Positions 27,289-35,710 of a stretch of 64,000 bases of DNA are shown here, piece after piece. How positions within the stretch are numbered: the stretch's first letter is position 1; each line of letters starts with the position of its first letter. The stretch comes from Colwellia sp. (lineage in GTDB: Bacteria > Pseudomonadota > Gammaproteobacteria > Enterobacterales > Alteromonadaceae). The notes under the pieces were generated by a model. It was given only the letters and a program-made list of their open reading frames with translations, was not told the DNA's origin and did no database searches. The translations under genes were made by a program, and so were the position numbers. The stretch lies in contig JABSOX010000004.1 in assembly GCA_013215655.1 (NCBI GenBank), forward strand, positions 1-64,000, read 5' to 3'.

Positions 27289-29631
27289 ATGAAAACAATC
27301 CTAACCTCAGCATTATTATGCCTATCGGTTGTCCTCAGCGGTAATGTATTTGCAAAAAATACTATCGCTGATGACAAGTTTCGCCAATTAGAAGAAAACT
27401 TACCAACACCTAATACTTATCGTACAGCTTCAGGTGCTCCGGGACATCAATATTGGCAACAACAAGTTAATTATAAAATCAACATTACGCTTGACGATAA
27501 AACACAAATACTGACCGGGGATGAAGTAATAACTTACCAAAACAATTCTCCTGATACATTACGCTATCTTTGGCTTCAGCTAGATCAAAACCGCATGAAA
27601 CGTGGTTCTGATTACAAAACCACACGCACAGCACCCAAGAAAAAAGTAACCTATAAAGGTTTGCGTAATGCCATTGCAACACCAGAATTTGATGGTGGAA
27701 ATAAAATATTAAAAGTCACTAATGGTAGTAATAAAGCGCTGGATTATACGATTAGTGGCACTATGATGCGCGTGGATTTACCAACACCATTAAAATCAGG
27801 TACGAGTACAAAACTTAAAATAGAATGGAGTTATCATTTACATGAGCAAAAAGTATTAGGTGGTCGCTCAGGTTATGAATACTTTAAAGAAGATGATAAT
27901 TACTTATATGAAGTTGCGGGTTGGTTTCCTCGCGCAGCAGCTTATTACGATGTAATGGGTTGGCAAAACAAACAGTTTTTAGGTAACGGTGAATTCACCC
28001 TTGAATTTGGTGATTACGATGTAAAAATAAATGTACCTGCAGACCATATTGTTGCTGCTACCGGTCAATTACAAAATAGCAAAAGCATCTTAACTAAAAA
28101 ACAATTAAAACGTTTAAGAAAAGCCAAAACAGCCAAGAAACCAGTACTTATCGTTACACCTGATGAAGCTTTAAAAAACGAAAAGTCACGTTCTACAAAA
28201 ACAAAAACTTGGCACTTTAAAGCAAAAAATGTTCGTGACTTTGCCTTTGCTTCAAGTCGTAAATTCATTTGGGATGCTCAAGGTTATCAAGCAGGTAATA
28301 CTGATACCATGGCGATGTCTTTTTATCCAAACGAAGGTAATCCTTTATGGGGACAGTATTCTACCGAAGCCGTTATCCATACCATGGAACAATACAGTAA
28401 ATATACTTTTGACTATCCGTACCCTGTTTCTATTTCCGTGCATGGGCCAATTGGCGGCATGGAATATCCAATGATCACTTTTAATGGCTATCGACCAACC
28501 TTAGATAAAGAAACTGGCGAAAAAACCTATTCTCGTAGAACAAAATACGGCTTAATTGGCGTGATCATCCATGAAGTTGGACACAACTACTTTCCAATGA
28601 TTGTTAATTCAGATGAGCGCCAATGGACATGGATGGATGAAGGTTTAAATACCTTTCTACAATTTTTAGCTGAGCAAGCATGGGAAGAAGGTTATCCTTC
28701 TCGTCGTGGTCATGCGGCTAAAATTACCGACTATATGAAAAGTAGTAACCAAGTGCCGATCATGACTAACTCTGAATCAATTCTTCAATTTGGTAACAAC
28801 GCCTATGGTAAACCAGCAACAGCGTTAAATATTTTACGTGAAACCATTATGGGTCGTGAGTTATTTGACTTTGCCTTTAAAGAATATGCACGACGTTGGA
28901 AATTTAAACGTCCAACACCTGCGGATCTATTCCGTACCATGGAAGATGCTTCTGCTATTGATCTTGACTGGTTTTGGCGTGGCTGGTTTTACACTACAGA
29001 TCATGTAGATATTGCCTTAGGCAATATCCATTTATACCGCCCTGACAGTAAAAATCCAGATACCGAAGAAGCTTGGGAACGTGCGCTTGAAAATGAAAAG
29101 CCTGCGTTTATTTCTGACATTAGGAATAAAGGTCAATGGTTACGTACTACCGACAGTCCTGAGCTGCTAGATTTCTACAATGAACATGATAAATTTACAG
29201 CAACTAATGCTGATCGTAATAGCTATAACAAAAAGCATAAAAAGCTCGAACAGTGGGAAAAAGATCTATTAGTGAATGATGATAATTTTTACATTATTGA
29301 TTTTCACAACAAAGGTGGCTTAGTAATGCCGATATTACTAGACATTACTTACGCGGATAACAGCAAGGAACATTTACGTATTCCTGCAGAAATTTGGCGT
29401 AAAAATTCTAAAACTGTTTCTAAATTATTAGTTCGAGATAAAGAGATCACCGCAATTGCCATTGACCCAAATTGGGAAACAGCTGATGTAGATGTTAACA
29501 ACAACTACTGGCCAGCTCGACCTATTAAGTCACGCTTTGAATTATATAAACGTAAAAAAGACGACATGATGCGTGATTATAATAAAGAGCTAAAATCATT
29601 AGATGACGACAAAGATGCTAAGAAGAAGTAG
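27289..29631 (+). CDS. Exported M1-family (gluzincin) metallopeptidase
   Basis: A 780-residue protein with a signal peptide (MKTILTSALLCLSVVLSGNVFA). The zinc motif is HEVGHN (H428, E429, H432) with the third ligand E451 in WMDEGLN, exact M1 spacing. The substrate-recognition motif is GGMEYP near residues 391-396, in place of the classical GAMEN. An N-terminal beta-saddle domain (residues 60-270) precedes it. This group of M1-like peptidases is common in marine Alteromonadales and Bacteroidetes and has few characterised members. The next gene starts 5 bp after the stop, so the DUF6702 protein is translationally linked. Confidence 0.92.
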   Translation: MKTILTSALLCLSVVLSGNVFAKNTIADDKFRQLEENLPTPNTYRTASGAPGHQYWQQQVNYKINITLDDKTQILTGDEVITYQNNSPDTLRYLWLQLDQNRMKRGSDYKTTRTAPKKKVTYKGLRNAIATPEFDGGNKILKVTNGSNKALDYTISGTMMRVDLPTPLKSGTSTKLKIEWSYHLHEQKVLGGRSGYEYFKEDDNYLYEVAGWFPRAAAYYDVMGWQNKQFLGNGEFTLEFGDYDVKINVPADHIVAATGQLQNSKSILTKKQLKRLRKAKTAKKPVLIVTPDEALKNEKSRSTKTKTWHFKAKNVRDFAFASSRKFIWDAQGYQAGNTDTMAMSFYPNEGNPLWGQYSTEAVIHTMEQYSKYTFDYPYPVSISVHGPIGGMEYPMITFNGYRPTLDKETGEKTYSRRTKYGLIGVIIHEVGHNYFPMIVNSDERQWTWMDEGLNTFLQFLAEQAWEEGYPSRRGHAAKITDYMKSSNQVPIMTNSESILQFGNNAYGKPATALNILRETIMGRELFDFAFKEYARRWKFKRPTPADLFRTMEDASAIDLDWFWRGWFYTTDHVDIALGNIHLYRPDSKNPDTEEAWERALENEKPAFISDIRNKGQWLRTTDSPELLDFYNEHDKFTATNADRNSYNKKHKKLEQWEKDLLVNDDNFYIIDFHNKGGLVMPILLDITYADNSKEHLRIPAEIWRKNSKTVSKLLVRDKEITAIAIDPNWETADVDVNNNYWPARPIKSRFELYKRKKDDMMRDYNKELKSLDDDKDAKKK

Positions 29632-29635
29632 TAAG

Positions 29636-30136
29636 ATGAAAAACTTGCTACGCCAATGGCTTACCTTTGTCATACTTTGTGGAGCAGCAGCTAATGCTGC
29701 TGCTCATACTTACTTTGTTGGCTTAACAGAGTTATCTATTAATGACAAAAGCCATAAAATAGAAATTATTCATCAGCTTACCGCTCATGATTTAGAGAAT
29801 GCTATTGCTGAAATTAAGCAAATAAATTTTTCTCCTGAGCATCCAAATTATGAAGAATATATTCATCAATATATTGATGAGCACTTTCAATTACAGTATT
29901 CAGAGCAAATAATTACTTTGAAGTGGATTGGCCTTGAGCTTAATGGTGGAAAAATAATAACCTACCAAGAAGCACCATTTAAAAGAATTTTAAATGGATT
30001 AGTGGTAAAAAATGCTTTACTCGTTAATACTTACTCCAGACAGGTAAATACACTGAATTATAAAAGTGCAGAAATTAAGGGCAGTTTAACTTTTACCGAA
30101 GCACAAAAAATTACAAAAATTACACATAATAAATAG
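29636..30136 (+). CDS. DUF6702 family exported protein
   Basis: A 166-residue protein starting at 29636, 5 bp after the stop of the M1 peptidase. The signal peptide MKNLLRQWLTFVILCGAAANAAA is followed by HTYFVGLTELSINDKSHKIEI..., the pattern of DUF6702, whose members often sit beside M1-type peptidases in the same order. The function is unknown; a periplasmic accessory role to the peptidase is inference from conserved adjacency. Confidence 0.8.
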   Translation: MKNLLRQWLTFVILCGAAANAAAHTYFVGLTELSINDKSHKIEIIHQLTAHDLENAIAEIKQINFSPEHPNYEEYIHQYIDEHFQLQYSEQIITLKWIGLELNGGKIITYQEAPFKRILNGLVVKNALLVNTYSRQVNTLNYKSAEIKGSLTFTEAQKITKITHNK

Positions 30137-30212
30137 TGTTGACTGATTTACATTTGCAACATAAGAGTGCAAACTCACTACACTAGTATTAATTAAGGTC
30201 TTGGAAACATTC

Positions 30213-30686
30213 ATGAATGTAGAGTTTATTAATCCATTTTTATCTTCAATGCTTAATGTCATGTCAACGATGGCTCAAATGGAATTAACGCCGGAAAAAC
30301 CTAGATTAAAAAAAGATGAAGTAGCGATGGGTGATGTCTCAGGCCTTATAGGTATGGTAAGCAATCAAACTAAAGGTTCTTTATCCATTACCTTTCAAGG
30401 TAAGTTAGCACTTGCTACAATGAAAAACATGGTTGGCGAAGGCCCTGATGAAATTAATGAAGAAATTACTGACTTAGTAGGTGAAATTACTAATATGGTC
30501 ACTGGTGGTGCCAAGCGTATGCTCAGTGAAAAAGGCTTTGAATTTGATATGGCAACCCCAATGGTAGTTTCAGGAAAAAACCATACTATCAACCATAAAG
30601 CCGATGGACCGATTGTTATTATCCCGTTGAACTCCCCTCATGGTAAAGCCTTTATCGAGTTTAGTTTCGATAAAGAGAAAAAGTAA
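30213..30686 (+). CDS. cheX: CheX-like chemotaxis phosphatase
   Basis: A 157-residue CheX/FliY-type protein. The segment EITDLVGEITNMVTGGAKRML holds the ExxN phosphatase motif (E-I-T-N) that dephosphorylates CheY-P, and the flanking AMGDVSGLIGMV and GPIVIIPLNS segments fit the CheX fold. It is outside any chemotaxis operon. The ATG at 30213 is preferred over the in-frame TTG at 30201. It ends at a perfect terminator (30736-30769), so it is probably monocistronic. Confidence 0.87.
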   Translation: MNVEFINPFLSSMLNVMSTMAQMELTPEKPRLKKDEVAMGDVSGLIGMVSNQTKGSLSITFQGKLALATMKNMVGEGPDEINEEITDLVGEITNMVTGGAKRMLSEKGFEFDMATPMVVSGKNHTINHKADGPIVIIPLNSPHGKAFIEFSFDKEKK

Positions 30687-30735
30687 CCTAATCAAACTAT
30701 TTGAATAAATTCATATTCAATATTAAAAACATAAC

Positions 30736-30769
30736 AAAAAACCTCATTAAGCAATTAATGAGGTTTTTT
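30736..30769. terminator. Bidirectional rho-independent terminator between cheX and dnaB
   Basis: A perfect 15-bp stem AAAAAACCTCATTAA / TTAATGAGGTTTTTT with loop GCAA, with A- and T-runs suited to both strands. Confidence 0.92.
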
Positions 30770-30815
30770 ATTAGCAAGAGAAAGTTGACGCGAGAAAATG
30801 TCTGAGTAAAAGTAC

Positions 30816-32234
30816 TTAATCTTCACCAAGCACATGTGGTCCCGCATAATTTTCAAAACGAGAAAATTGCCCTAAAAAGGTTAATGGCACACGGCCGATA
30901 GGACCATTACGCTGTTTACCAATAATGATTTCTGCCATGCCTTTAAATTCGGAATCATCATTATAAACTTCATCACGATAAATAAACATGATCAAGTCGG
31001 CATCCTGCTCAATCGCTCCCGACTCACGTAAATCAGAGTTAATCGGTCGTTTATCTGAACGTTGCTCCAAGCTACGGTTAAGTTGTGATAAAGCAATAAC
31101 CGGTATTTTCAGCTCCTTTGCTAAAGATTTTAATGAGCGTGATATTTCAGAAATTTCTAATGTTCTATTTTCAGTCAATGCGGGGACCCGCATTAATTGT
31201 AAATAATCGATCATGATCATACTTAAGCCACCATGATCGCGGGCGATTCTACGTGCTCTTGAGCGAACATCCGTAGGTGTTAACCCTGAAGAATCATCGA
31301 TAAACATCTTACCTTTTTCAATCATCATACCCATGGTATTTGATAATCTCGCCCAATCCTCATCACCTAATTGCCCGGTACGAATTTTAGTTTGATCAAT
31401 ACGGCCTAATGATGCCAACATTCTCATCATCAATTGTTCAGAGGGCATTTCCAAACTAAAAATTAGTGCGGGTTTATCTTGAGTCATCGCCGCATGTTCA
31501 GCAATGTTCATTGCAAAAGTGGTTTTACCCATGGAAGGACGAGCCGCAACAATAATCAAATCAGATGGTTGAAAACCTGCCGTCATTTTATCTAAATCAT
31601 CAAAACCTGAAGGAACACCAGTAATGCCATCGTGCGGTTGTTGATAAAGCTTCTCGATACGATCAACAGTCTTTTCTAGTACTGAATGAATGTTTTCAGG
31701 GCCTTCGGATTTATTAGCCCGTTGTTCAGCAATATGGAAAATTTTAGTCTCAGCAAAATCTAATAACTCAGCACTGTTTTGTCCTTGGGGATCATAACTC
31801 GCTTCGGTGATTTCATTGGCAACAGCGATGAGTTCTCGAGTTACTGCTCGTTCACGCACTATTTCAGCATAGGCAACAATGTTTGCCGCACTGGGGGTGT
31901 TTTTCATCATCTCGGCGAGATAAACAAAGCCGCCGGCATCTTCAAGTTTATGGTCGTGCTCTAGCGATTCAGATAAGGTGATCAAGTCAACGGTTTCACC
32001 ACGTTCAACTAAGATACCAAAACTTTCAAATATCAATCGATGTGAGCGACTATAAAAATCTTGAGCAACAACTTTTTCACTGACACGATCCCAAGTATTA
32101 TTATCCAATAACAAACCGCCCAATACCGATTGCTCGGCCTCTAATGAGTGAGGCGGTACTTTTAACTCGTCAATTTGTTTGTCGCGTATAAATTGCTTTT
32201 CTTTGGCAAATTTAGCTGGCTTACGGTCGGCCAT
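30816..32234 (-). CDS. dnaB: Replicative DNA helicase DnaB
   Basis: A 472-residue hexameric replicative helicase. The N-terminal domain (about residues 25-130, PPHSLEAEQSVLGGLLLD) is followed by a linker and the RecA-like domain with Walker A ARPSMGKTT (231-239), Walker B LSMIMIDYLQLM and the arginine-finger region near the C-terminus (IIGKQRNGPIGRVPLTF). Length and motifs match E. coli DnaB. No intein is present. The gene stands alone; the usual upstream neighbour rplI is absent and a palindromic element (32336-32602) occupies the upstream region. Confidence 0.97.
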   Translation of the reverse strand: MADRKPAKFAKEKQFIRDKQIDELKVPPHSLEAEQSVLGGLLLDNNTWDRVSEKVVAQDFYSRSHRLIFESFGILVERGETVDLITLSESLEHDHKLEDAGGFVYLAEMMKNTPSAANIVAYAEIVRERAVTRELIAVANEITEASYDPQGQNSAELLDFAETKIFHIAEQRANKSEGPENIHSVLEKTVDRIEKLYQQPHDGITGVPSGFDDLDKMTAGFQPSDLIIVAARPSMGKTTFAMNIAEHAAMTQDKPALIFSLEMPSEQLMMRMLASLGRIDQTKIRTGQLGDEDWARLSNTMGMMIEKGKMFIDDSSGLTPTDVRSRARRIARDHGGLSMIMIDYLQLMRVPALTENRTLEISEISRSLKSLAKELKIPVIALSQLNRSLEQRSDKRPINSDLRESGAIEQDADLIMFIYRDEVYNDDSEFKGMAEIIIGKQRNGPIGRVPLTFLGQFSRFENYAGPHVLGED

Positions 32235-32335
32235 TAATAACCCTTGATCACGTCGGATATCGATCCTTTTCTAATAGATAGCTAATGTAGCAGAATTTGC
32301 ATCGAAGAAGAATAAAGACAGGGACAAATATGGTT

Positions 32336-32602
32336 TATACCCGTTATCAATCAAGATGCATGTTTCAGGACTACTGAGCAATTCATGATCAAGGCGTCTC
32401 TTTTTATTCATGGTCATTCCCTTAAAAACAGAGACAACGACGAGCATGGTTTGCTCAGAAGTCCCCTCTGGGTTGGTTTATAAGCACTTTATGCCGCGTT
32501 ATGCATTATAACAAGGGAATGACCATTCTTTAAAATGAATGCCTTGCCTAAAGTGCTTATAATTCCAACTGAAATCACGCACTTTGAATGGTAACGGGTA
32601 TA
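32336..32602. repeat. Long palindromic dispersed repeat, full copy
   Basis: A 267-bp foldback sequence. Its ends, TATACCCGTTATCAATCAAG on the left and GAATGGTAACGGGTATA on the right, are inverted, and an inner pair, GGTCATTCCCTT and AAGGGAATGACC, is also inverted. Related sequences occur at 42783-42870, 56049-56085 and 58713-58802. It fills most of the 32235-32658 gap upstream of dnaB. No ORF is evident. It is probably a MITE-like element; no transposase is seen. Confidence 0.7.
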
Positions 32603-32658
32603 AGTAAAAGAAAATATAGCTCTCTTACTTATGAAAACTCGACTATAAATTGAATTGG

Positions 32659-33606
32659 TTATTTTCCAGCAACCTTTATTTGACCGCTTACCGTTGTTGC
32701 TTTAACTGAGCCACTACCATTTCCCGTTGAAAAATTTAGTTTTGCACGGGCACCATATTTAGCTTTTATTGCATTATCCGCAGTTAGTTTATTGATTAAA
32801 CGTCCTCCCGCTTTGGTATTCATTTTAAATTTGGCTTGCACAGGTTTGTCAAAAATAAGATTAAGATTGCCACTAATACTCGACATTTTAATTGAGCCAT
32901 TGTCATTTAAAACCATATTTCCATGATAATTACCACTAATAGTGGATACAAATAACTCATCAACTCCTGATAATTCCGTTTCAACATCACCAGATACGGT
33001 GTTTACTGTGATTTCTTCTGCATTAGAGCGTGTTACGACATTACCACTCACCGCTTTAAAGTTTAATCGACCTGTAGAGTTTTTATCATTAATGTTACCA
33101 CTTACCGTTGATAAACGAATTTTACCGGATAAGTCACGGCTATTAATATTGCCACTAACCGAGGTTAATTCAACAAGTGTCGATAAATGACTTGCCTTGA
33201 TATTACCGCTGACCGTTTTCACTTCAACACTACGAGAAAAACCATTTAGTAACACATTAGTTGATACACCCACAAAATTTACTTTCATTTGTTTAGGTAT
33301 GGTGATAACTAAATTTGAACCACGTTTATTTCTTCCTTGAGCAAGATGTCTAGGCATTAGTACTTTAATATTAATATGCGAGCCTTCACGTTCAAAAATA
33401 AAACGCTCAGCATCAACATCTAATTCACCTTTAACTGTAATTTCATTAAACTCGCTCGCGCTTAAGGTTATCTGACCACGTAAGTTTTCTATCCTGACAT
33501 TTGCAACACCATCAATAGCTAATGTTTGGTTAATACTTTCTCCGGCAATACTCGGTAAAGCTATACCAATAAATACCATCGTTATAAGGGAATGAAAAAA
33601 GCGCAT
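32659..33606 (-). CDS. DUF4097-type exported beta-helix protein
   Basis: A 315-residue protein with a signal peptide (MRFFHSLITMVFIGIALPSIA) and a repeat-rich right-handed beta structure. The unit 'V-x-T-V-S-G-N-I/V' recurs about ten times (VKTVSGNIKAS, LTSVSGNINSR, LSTVSGNINDK, FKAVSGNVVTR), as in DUF4097 and 'head GIN'-type putative adhesin proteins. It lies at the end of a three-gene set with an ECF sigma factor and its membrane partner (gap 14 bp), so it is probably expressed with them. Its job is not known; envelope-associated is inference. Confidence 0.83.
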   Translation of the reverse strand: MRFFHSLITMVFIGIALPSIAGESINQTLAIDGVANVRIENLRGQITLSASEFNEITVKGELDVDAERFIFEREGSHINIKVLMPRHLAQGRNKRGSNLVITIPKQMKVNFVGVSTNVLLNGFSRSVEVKTVSGNIKASHLSTLVELTSVSGNINSRDLSGKIRLSTVSGNINDKNSTGRLNFKAVSGNVVTRSNAEEITVNTVSGDVETELSGVDELFVSTISGNYHGNMVLNDNGSIKMSSISGNLNLIFDKPVQAKFKMNTKAGGRLINKLTADNAIKAKYGARAKLNFSTGNGSGSVKATTVSGQIKVAGK

Positions 33607-33619
33607 AGATAACTCCTTA

Positions 33620-34126
33620 TTATATCGTTTGCCACTGTGGACTATAAAGTTGTTTGATTAAATCAAGCTCTTGTTTTTGAGTCCAACGTAAAATATTAAG
33701 TAGATCACTACTATTAGGATCATCAACTAAAGCTTTTTCAATAGCTTGGCGTGCTGATAGCAGTTCAGCTAGTTGCTTTTGCATATCAACTGGTAGTGCT
33801 GATATTTTCGGTTGACCAAAGCTAACTAACATCGTTTGTTTTTGTTGCTCAAAATCTTGTTGCATTGCTAAAACCAAAGATATTGGCGCTTGTAATTGCG
33901 GTTGTTGAGGTGTAATAACTCCCCAAGTTAATAATACCGCAGCAATAACAGATGCCGCCCACGCCATAGGTATTGACGGTCGATGAGATTTTACAGAAGC
34001 ATTCTGTTGATTTTTATGTTGAATCGCCTTTTCGATACCTGACCACAGTTCTCGTTCAGGTGTCATTTCTTTGGGTAATTGGCTAATTTGTTCCTGCAAT
34101 GTTTTTTCCAAATTTTGACTATTCAT
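33620..34126 (-). CDS. Putative anti-sigma factor (single-span)
   Basis: A 168-residue protein. The ATG at 34126 overlaps the stop of the sigma gene in an ATGA arrangement, the mark of translational coupling. It has a soluble N-terminal part (LQEQISQLPKEMTPERELWSGIEKAI), one membrane span near residues 52-68 (WAASVIAAVLLTWGV) and a periplasmic helical C-terminal part. This is the usual plan of anti-sigma factors coupled to ECF sigma genes. No ZAS-type zinc motif (HxxxCxxC) is visible, so binding to the sigma factor is inferred from gene order. Confidence 0.7.
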   Translation of the reverse strand: MNSQNLEKTLQEQISQLPKEMTPERELWSGIEKAIQHKNQQNASVKSHRPSIPMAWAASVIAAVLLTWGVITPQQPQLQAPISLVLAMQQDFEQQKQTMLVSFGQPKISALPVDMQKQLAELLSARQAIEKALVDDPNSSDLLNILRWTQKQELDLIKQLYSPQWQTI

Positions 34127-34689
34127 AACGTAACCCACTGTTGTAATAAACCTTTCGCTCGGTGATATTGAGACTTACTTGAACCAACGGCCATGCCTAA
34201 CATGTTGGCAATTTCTTCGTGGCGATAACCTTCAACAGCAAATAAAACAAAAACACATCGGGCTCTTTCAGGTAAACGAGCGATCTGCTTGTCTAATGCG
34301 GAAAGTTCCGTGCTGTCTACCATTTCAACGGGTATATCTTGTATTGTTTGGTCTTCAATACTGAATACTCGCTGTAGCCAATTTTTATGTTTACGTAGAT
34401 GCCCTAAAACAATATTAGTCGCAACACTATGCAACCAAGTACTAAATTTACTTTCACCGCGAAAATTTTCGATTTTCTGCCAAAGTTGGACAAAAACCTC
34501 TTGGCATACATCTTCAGCACTTTCTTTGTCTGCCAACATACGCCAACACAACGCATAAATACGGCGGTGATAATTTTCATATAAACAATGAAATGCTTGT
34601 TGGTCTCCTTGCTTAGCCCTAGCTATCCATTCTTGCTCGGTATCAGCAACAAATAACTTTTGAGCATCAATGACCTTAGACTTATCCAA
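34123..34689 (-). CDS. ECF-type RNA polymerase sigma factor
   Basis: A 188-residue sigma-70 family protein with region 2 (AFHCLYENYHRRIYALCWRMLADKESAEDVCQEVFVQLWQ) and region 4 (LPERARCVFVLFAVEGYRHEEIANMLGMAVGSSKSQYHRAK) only, as in ECF factors. The start is TTG at 34689; no ATG lies upstream of region 2 in frame. It is first in an operon with a single-span partner (ATGA overlap) and a DUF4097 protein, a set seen in other gammaproteobacteria. What it responds to is unknown. Confidence 0.88.
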   Translation of the reverse strand: MDKSKVIDAQKLFVADTEQEWIARAKQGDQQAFHCLYENYHRRIYALCWRMLADKESAEDVCQEVFVQLWQKIENFRGESKFSTWLHSVATNIVLGHLRKHKNWLQRVFSIEDQTIQDIPVEMVDSTELSALDKQIARLPERARCVFVLFAVEGYRHEEIANMLGMAVGSSKSQYHRAKGLLQQWVTL

Positions 34690-34854
34690 ATATTTATTCT
34701 CGGTTATTGGCTTGTTAGAAGATTAGATGCAGTATGCAGGAAAAGGGTTTAAATGAAATGAAAAATTAATTGAAATAGCAAGATACGAGTGCAATGAGCT
34801 TCGGCAGAAGTATAATTTATAACGTTTTATCGAGGCGAACCATCGACAAATAAT

Positions 34855-35110
34855 GACTGTACATATACGAAATTATGCTTCTGCAATTTCGATATTTCCT
34901 GCACGGACGCAGGTACTTAGCTTTTGTCTGGAACTTAAAGCTGACCGTACATCCTGTACATACACGAAATTATGCTCCTGCAATTTCGACATTGCCTGCA
35001 TGGATGCAGGTACTTAGCTTTTGTCTGGAACTTAAAAACTGACCGTACATCCTGTACATACACGAAATTATGCTCCTGCAATTTCAACATACCGTACATC
35101 CTGTACATAA
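34855..35110. repeat. 97-98 bp tandem repeat upstream of the rpmE terminator
   Basis: Two full units and a partial third start at 34862, 34959 and 35057. Each has ACGAAATTATGCTCCTGCAA at its start; the full units carry a CCTGCA-GG-TGCAGG palindrome (34898-34913 and 34995-35010) and the segment TTAGCTTTTGTCTGGAACTT. The units differ at few positions. This repeat takes up most of the 34690-35211 gap. It is not a CRISPR: the repeats abut without spacers. Confidence 0.75.
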
Positions 35111-35160
35111 GCCCTCACTAACACCATCCATGGCTCGTGAAGATAAATACTTCCATGTAT

Positions 35161-35190
35161 AAAAAAAGCGCCAATTGGCGCTTTTTATTT
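35161..35190 (-). terminator. rpmE terminator
   Basis: AAAGCGCCAATTGGCGCTTT is a perfect palindrome with flanking A- and T-runs, about 20 bp past the stop of rpmE. Confidence 0.9.
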
Positions 35191-35211
35191 TTGGATATTT
35201 CTACAGAAGAT

Positions 35212-35424
35212 TTACTTCTTAGAAAGAGCACCAAAACGTTTGTTGAATTTATCAACACGACCACCAGTCTCAGCAGCTTTTTGCTTACCAGTGTAAAAAG
35301 GATGACACGATGAACATACGTCTAAGTGAATATCTTTACCGCGTGTAGATTGTGTTTCGATAACGTTGCCGCAAGAACAAGTAGCTTTGAACATTGCGTA
35401 ATTTGGATGAATACCGTCTTTCAT
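35212..35424 (-). CDS. rpmE: 50S ribosomal protein bL31 (zinc-binding type)
   Basis: A 70-residue bL31. The start [21 protein letters not shown] and the second pair [13 protein letters not shown] give four cysteines (C16, C18, C37, C40), the zinc-containing C+ form. Length and sequence are close to E. coli L31. It is divergent from priA, as in E. coli. Zur-controlled C- paralogues exist in some genomes; none is here. The divergent 286-bp region (35425-35710) holds both promoters and no other feature that I can support. Confidence 0.97.
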   Translation of the reverse strand: MKDGIHPNYAMFKATCSCGNVIETQSTRGKDIHLDVCSSCHPFYTGKQKAAETGGRVDKFNKRFGALSKK

Positions 35425-35710
35425 GGAAACCTCTGTATTAAGGCCGTATCGCCACCTAGTCAGTTATTATCTGCTAAGCACCATACGAGTTAAAATTATG
35501 GAGGCGAATATTAAATGATCAAGGTGGGTTGTGCAACTATAAAGGCAAAAAAAGTGATAAAAAAATAACCAATTCTCAATTTATCCTAGTCACTAAACGC
35601 TATATCTTAATTCTCGCTAAGTGGTCAATTAATTATTTCATTTGGTATTAGTAAAACTTAATGCGAGAATAATGTCATTAAAATGATTTTCTCTAATAAA
35701 TACACAGGAC

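Noticed and set aside
34855-35110. CRISPR-like look of the tandem repeat
   Set aside because: The 97-98 bp units abut with no unique spacers, contain palindromes and there are no cas genes; it is a tandem repeat.
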